Source of the DNA: a virus
Virus record (IMG/VR): IMGVR_UViG_3300044953_000352
Coordinates: 1 to 64,000 of that record
Length of the DNA stretch: 64,000 nt
Direction: 5' to 3' (one strand)
A model generated the notes under the pieces. That model made no database searches. It was not told where the DNA came from and worked only from the letters and a program-made list of their open reading frames with translations. How positions within the stretch are numbered: the stretch's first letter is position 1; each line of letters starts with the position of its first letter. Made by a program: the position numbers and the translations under genes. Positions 61,559 to 64,000 of the stretch are shown piece after piece.

Positions 61559-61757
61559 TTATATTTTAACTAATAATTTTATTATTTTATAAATTTCTAC
61601 ATCATACATTTGAATATCAAATTCAAATGTCACTTCATTTATATCCAAATGAACCATTATTAATTCTTTGGTTTTAATATTAAAAATGCCGTAGATGGTA
61701 TTTAGTTTACCATCATACGGCACTTCCACACTTTTTTTTGGTGTTCTTTTTAGGCAT
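61559..61757 (-). CDS. Small conserved-looking protein, apparently shifted by one extra A
   Basis: The ATG at 61757 overlaps the upstream stop by 8 bases. After MPKKNTKK the frame is lost in an eight-base A run (plus-strand T-run 61732-61739). With one base fewer it reads SVEVPYDGKLNTIYGIFNI and on through 'KELIMVHLDINEVTFEFDI' to TAA at 61559, about 65 residues. No family. The overlap and the convergent abutting stop support a real gene. Homopolymer error or real frameshift. Confidence 0.5.
61687..61722 (-). other. Strong hairpin inside the small gene (terminator-like on the minus strand)
   Basis: A 14-base stem with one bulged base: 61687-61700 pairs with 61708-61722, loop of seven. On the minus strand it is followed by five T, like an intrinsic terminator for the gene ending at 61750. 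It also lies in the corrected coding frame (VPYDGKLNTIYGI). Confidence 0.6.
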
Positions 61758-62136
61758 TAACTATTGCTTGAGTTTGTTCAGTGATATTAGACTTAGATTC
61801 AACCGTCGAATCATTGTCTGCTACGGACACGCTGATAACAGCAACTGTATTGTACTGCTCATGAAGGTTGATTCCTGCGTTTCGAGCATTTTCAATCACA
61901 TTGGAAGAGACGGGCGTTAACGCATATGCCTTCTTGGGACGGCCCTTACCATTATGGATAGTACCGAGTTCAGCAATTACACCATTAGTTTCTGCATCCT
62001 TTACGTGAGTGCGCAAACTAATCACTGCGGTGTATTGAGGATTCTTACTGTGAATGGTTTCAATGGTAAAATGACCATTAATACCTGACCAATCAATGTT
62101 TAAATTGGTGTTGTTCTTACGATTCGTTTTTTTCAT
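61750..62136 (-). CDS. Putative winged-helix DNA-binding protein, 128 aa
   Basis: Reads MKKTNRKNNTNLNIDWSGIN then 'FTIETIHSKNPQYTAVISLR' and 'GTIHNGKGRPKKAYALTPV'. The order helix, strand, 'GRPKKAYAL' near residue 64 resembles a winged-helix wing (GRPKKxY). The C-terminal 45 residues are Ser/Thr/Val-rich. A small phage DNA-binding regulator is a fair guess; no exact family known. The first gene after the terminator at 62227. Confidence 0.6.
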   Translation of the reverse strand: MKKTNRKNNTNLNIDWSGINGHFTIETIHSKNPQYTAVISLRTHVKDAETNGVIAELGTIHNGKGRPKKAYALTPVSSNVIENARNAGINLHEQYNTVAVISVSVADNDSTVESKSNITEQTQAIVNA

Positions 62137-62226
62137 ATTAATTATGTTAATTTTTAATTGTTAAGTTTCTGACTCTAGTCAGATTAGTACATAGTCTATA
62201 ACAACATAGACTGTCTGTCAATAAAA

Positions 62227-62252
62227 AAAGCATACCTTTTAAAGTATGCTTT
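62227..62252 (-). terminator. Intrinsic terminator
   Basis: Perfect 9-base inverted repeat (62227-62235 with 62244-62252), 8-base loop, followed on the minus strand by a run of T. It ends the transcription unit of the gene at 62277, within the 140-base spacer 62137-62276. Confidence 0.8.
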
Positions 62253-62276
62253 CTATACATATGTTAAATTTTAATG

Positions 62277-62933
62277 TTACTTTTTACCATTCTTTTTCCC
62301 CTTTAACTTGATTAAATGAGCCTTATCTTTTTTATCTTGTTTAGGATATTTATAATCTACTTTATTACCTTTAATATTATGATCTATTTGTTTGGTTATT
62401 TTTTCTACTTTTTTAAAAGGAGCGTTTGGTAAATCTTCTTCTTTTTTAACTGCATCTTCAACTTTTTCTTTTGTTTTTTGTGGACCTTCTTCTTTTCCTT
62501 CTACAGGTTTACTATTTTCAGCAGCTTTATTGTATTGTTGTTTTACGTAATTTAAATCTTTTGATTTTAATTTTTCAATAATATATTTCTTTGCATCTTC
62601 AAAAGACATTCCTAACTTATTTTCACGATCTGTGCTGTCTTTAATATAAGTTACATTAAATTTATCTTCGTACATATGTTTTAATTTAAACATATGAGGA
62701 GGACAATTACATACATTGTAAATTTTCGCATCATCTTGTGTTACTGTATAATCTTTATCAATTGACTTAACAGCAGAATCCAATTCACTCATTAATTCAT
62801 TGCATCCTTTTTTTGGGTCGCCTTCAGATTTTAGTTCTTGAATCGCTTCAATAACTAAAGAACGTAGCATCTTTTTTAATTTATATTCTTGAATTCCTTC
62901 AGAAATTAATTGTTTTAATCGATCTTTATTCAT
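62277..62933 (-). CDS. Lys/Glu-rich hypothetical phage protein, 218 aa
   Basis: I chose the ATG at 62933 (MNKDRLKQLISEGIQEYK); an in-frame extension starts at 62966. The N-terminus is helical (KLKKMLRSLVIEAIQEL); the middle has 'NVCNCPPHMFKLKHMYEDKFNV' with a Cys pair; the C-terminal 90 residues are extremely Lys/Glu/Pro-rich and probably disordered. No family. A box ATATTTATATA precedes the start. It has its own terminator (62227). Confidence 0.6.
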   Translation of the reverse strand: MNKDRLKQLISEGIQEYKLKKMLRSLVIEAIQELKSEGDPKKGCNELMSELDSAVKSIDKDYTVTQDDAKIYNVCNCPPHMFKLKHMYEDKFNVTYIKDSTDRENKLGMSFEDAKKYIIEKLKSKDLNYVKQQYNKAAENSKPVEGKEEGPQKTKEKVEDAVKKEEDLPNAPFKKVEKITKQIDHNIKGNKVDYKYPKQDKKDKAHLIKLKGKKNGKK

Positions 62934-63002
62934 ATGTACTCTATATAAATATATACAAAGTTCCACTTATTTCATTAAATTTAGTGATTTTAATAAATAA
63001 AA

Positions 63003-63026
63003 AATCCCGGCGTAAATGCCGGGATT
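63003..63026 (-). terminator. Intrinsic terminator after ribonucleotide reductase
   Basis: Perfect GC-rich 9-base stem (63003-63011 with 63018-63026), 6-base loop, followed on the minus strand by T-rich sequence. It lies just after the RNR stop at 63047 and is the most GC-rich hairpin in the window. Confidence 0.9.
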
Positions 63027-63046
63027 CTCATTTAATTTAGCTCTTT

Positions 63047-64000
63047 TTAGCGCATAGGACAATATCCATTCGCACATTCAAATCCTTGGATAACGTCTCC
63101 AGACTCAATTTGAACACTCATTAATGATTTGACCTTTTGTTTTGCTTTTAGATAAGTATCTTTATTAATTTCTTGATATGGAGCTTGCTTGAATCCATGT
63201 TTTTGTCTCAACAAAAAGCTAACGCTTTTCACATTGTCTTTATAGTTTTTCTTCAACCAATCCTTCAAACTATCTAATTCAGTTGGTTCATAATATGCTG
63301 TTACACTAACTGCATTATCACTCCATACTGATTGAAGCTTTTTAACCATGTCAAGTTGTTTAATAACATCCATTTCGTCTGCCAAAATTGCACCTTCTGG
63401 AGTTTCACATGGAAAATAAACCACAACAGTATCATGATTTTCAGTTCCATCAAAATTCAATAGAAACTCTGTATGATATCCCATATCTTTACACGTTTGA
63501 ACCAACTTATCACTGCTGCTCATACGAACAGTTCTCATATAATACTTGTTATATGCTGGATGAACACCCGGAGTAGCACCACCAAGTAAACTTAATGTTC
63601 CACTTGGTTTTACCGTTGTCAACTTGACGCTTTCTGGCCAATTATTTTCTTTGCTCCATTGCTTATCAAACTTACGAAGAGCAACATAGCAATCATCAAG
63701 CCAATCCAACTTATCAAGAGACTGACAAACGCCAGTAACCCCAAGGCCGAGGCGCATGTTTTTGTGTACAATTTTATTTGTTTCATCGTGTATAAACGGT
63801 AATGCAGCAATTGCTTTTTGAGTCTTATAAAGAAGTTTTGCACAATCAACTAATTCTTCTTTAGAAGAAATATTATTTAAATATAGTTCACATAAATTGC
63901 AACATTCATAATTGCTCAAACTAATTTCTCCACACGGATTTGTGCCGACAACATTATCAGTGTCAGTAGGATAAAGATTTGAATCTTTCATAAGACCATC
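63047..64000 (-). CDS. nrdJ: Adenosylcobalamin-type (class II) ribonucleotide reductase, C-terminal part
   Basis: Reduces ribonucleotides to deoxyribonucleotides with a B12 radical. The visible 318 residues include VVGTNPCGEISLSNYECCNL (active-site Cys and Glu), 'NMRLGLGVTGVCQSLDKLDW', 'TVKPSGTLSLLGGATPGVHP' and 'YYMRTVRMSSSDKL', typical of the monomeric B12-dependent family. The C-terminal FECANGYCP has a Cys pair for re-reduction. The frame is open to base 64000, so the N-terminal half is outside the window; an internal Met at 63991 is not the start. Terminator at 63003. Confidence 0.85.
   Translation of the reverse strand, partial: DGLMKDSNLYPTDTDNVVGTNPCGEISLSNYECCNLCELYLNNISSKEELVDCAKLLYKTQKAIAALPFIHDETNKIVHKNMRLGLGVTGVCQSLDKLDWLDDCYVALRKFDKQWSKENNWPESVKLTTVKPSGTLSLLGGATPGVHPAYNKYYMRTVRMSSSDKLVQTCKDMGYHTEFLLNFDGTENHDTVVVYFPCETPEGAILADEMDVIKQLDMVKKLQSVWSDNAVSVTAYYEPTELDSLKDWLKKNYKDNVKSVSFLLRQKHGFKQAPYQEINKDTYLKAKQKVKSLMSVQIESGDVIQGFECANGYCPMR

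Noticed and set aside
63991-63993. Met at 63991 as the start of the ribonucleotide reductase
   Set aside because: The frame stays open to base 64000 and the conserved region begins mid-domain, so the true start is outside the window.
1-64000. tRNA genes
   Set aside because: No cloverleaf or T-arm consensus was noticed on either strand by eye. A covariance search was not possible, so a divergent tRNA cannot be excluded.
1-64000. Bacterial chromosome with a capsule locus
   Set aside because: The T4-type polymerase, clamp, both clamp-loader subunits, fibre proteins, dNMP kinase and close packing point to a phage; no ribosomal, tRNA synthetase or housekeeping genes are present.

Overview
The window looks like part of a large, AT-rich tailed-phage genome of the T4-like (myovirus) kind, not a bacterial chromosome. 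It carries a T4-type replisome: family B DNA polymerase, sliding clamp, and large and small clamp-loader subunits. It also carries phage nucleotide-metabolism genes (dUTPase, dNMP kinase, adenosylcobalamin-type ribonucleotide reductase), Ser/Thr-rich tail or fibre proteins, inteins and homing endonucleases. Genes are tightly packed, many with ATGA or longer overlaps, and most starts lack a clear Shine-Dalgarno sequence. The host cannot be named. The missing Shine-Dalgarno signals and a FecR-like exported protein are compatible with a Bacteroidota host, but that is a weak inference.

Layout. (1) 1-7054, minus strand: an IscU-type Fe-S scaffold gene split by an intein, GDP-mannose 4,6-dehydratase, an HNH protein, and an SF2 helicase with a LAGLIDADG intein in its Walker A motif (one small plus-strand gene sits inside). 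(2) 7214-11883, plus strand: three structural genes, the third with an in-frame TGA. (3) 11884-14489, minus: a small membrane protein that also has an in-frame TGA, and conserved phage proteins. (4) 14528-24654, mostly minus: about eleven glycosyltransferases, methyltransferases and related genes. (5) 24638-30915, minus: HNH homing endonuclease, clamp loader, clamp, DNA polymerase and a FecR-like exported protein. (6) 30958-34614, plus: a Cas4/RecB-like Fe-S nuclease with a Lys-Glu-Ile tandem repeat, glycosyltransferase parts and dUTPase. (7) 34611-58032, plus: an almost uninterrupted biosynthetic run of about 24 genes for activated sugars. (8) 58021-64000, mostly minus: dNMP kinase, small clamp-loader subunit, UV endonuclease, small unknown genes, and the C-terminal part of a class II ribonucleotide reductase.

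The most distinctive part is the sugar region. An RfbH/E1-type 3-dehydratase with a complete Fe-S cysteine pattern is followed by a sugar 4,6-dehydratase and a thiamine-diphosphate (ThDP) enzyme like acetolactate synthase/YerE. Next come two HpcH/HpaI-type aldolases, an LdpA-like double-ferredoxin protein, a HAD phosphatase and an epimerase/reductase. This resembles the logic of CDP-yersiniose (branched 3,6-dideoxyhexose) synthesis. A second module has a B12-binding radical SAM protein, split E1 alpha/beta ThDP subunits, a heptose-kinase-like GHMP kinase, a nucleotidylyltransferase, a second PLP enzyme with Lys replaced by His, and an L-2-hydroxyglutarate-oxidase-like protein. Several of these proteins need Fe-S clusters, which gives the phage IscU a plausible set of clients.

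Sequence integrity. Five loci are broken by single-base changes, most at homopolymers: 17151-17904, 20697-21417, 25410-25597, 46878-47381 and 61559-61757. Three reading frames have an in-frame TGA where reading continues in the same frame: 11257, 11962 and 32889. TGA is used as the ordinary stop in many neighbouring genes, so global recoding is unlikely. Sequencing error, pseudogenes, phase variation and selective readthrough all remain possible. All assignments come from reading translated sequence and motifs; no database search was run.
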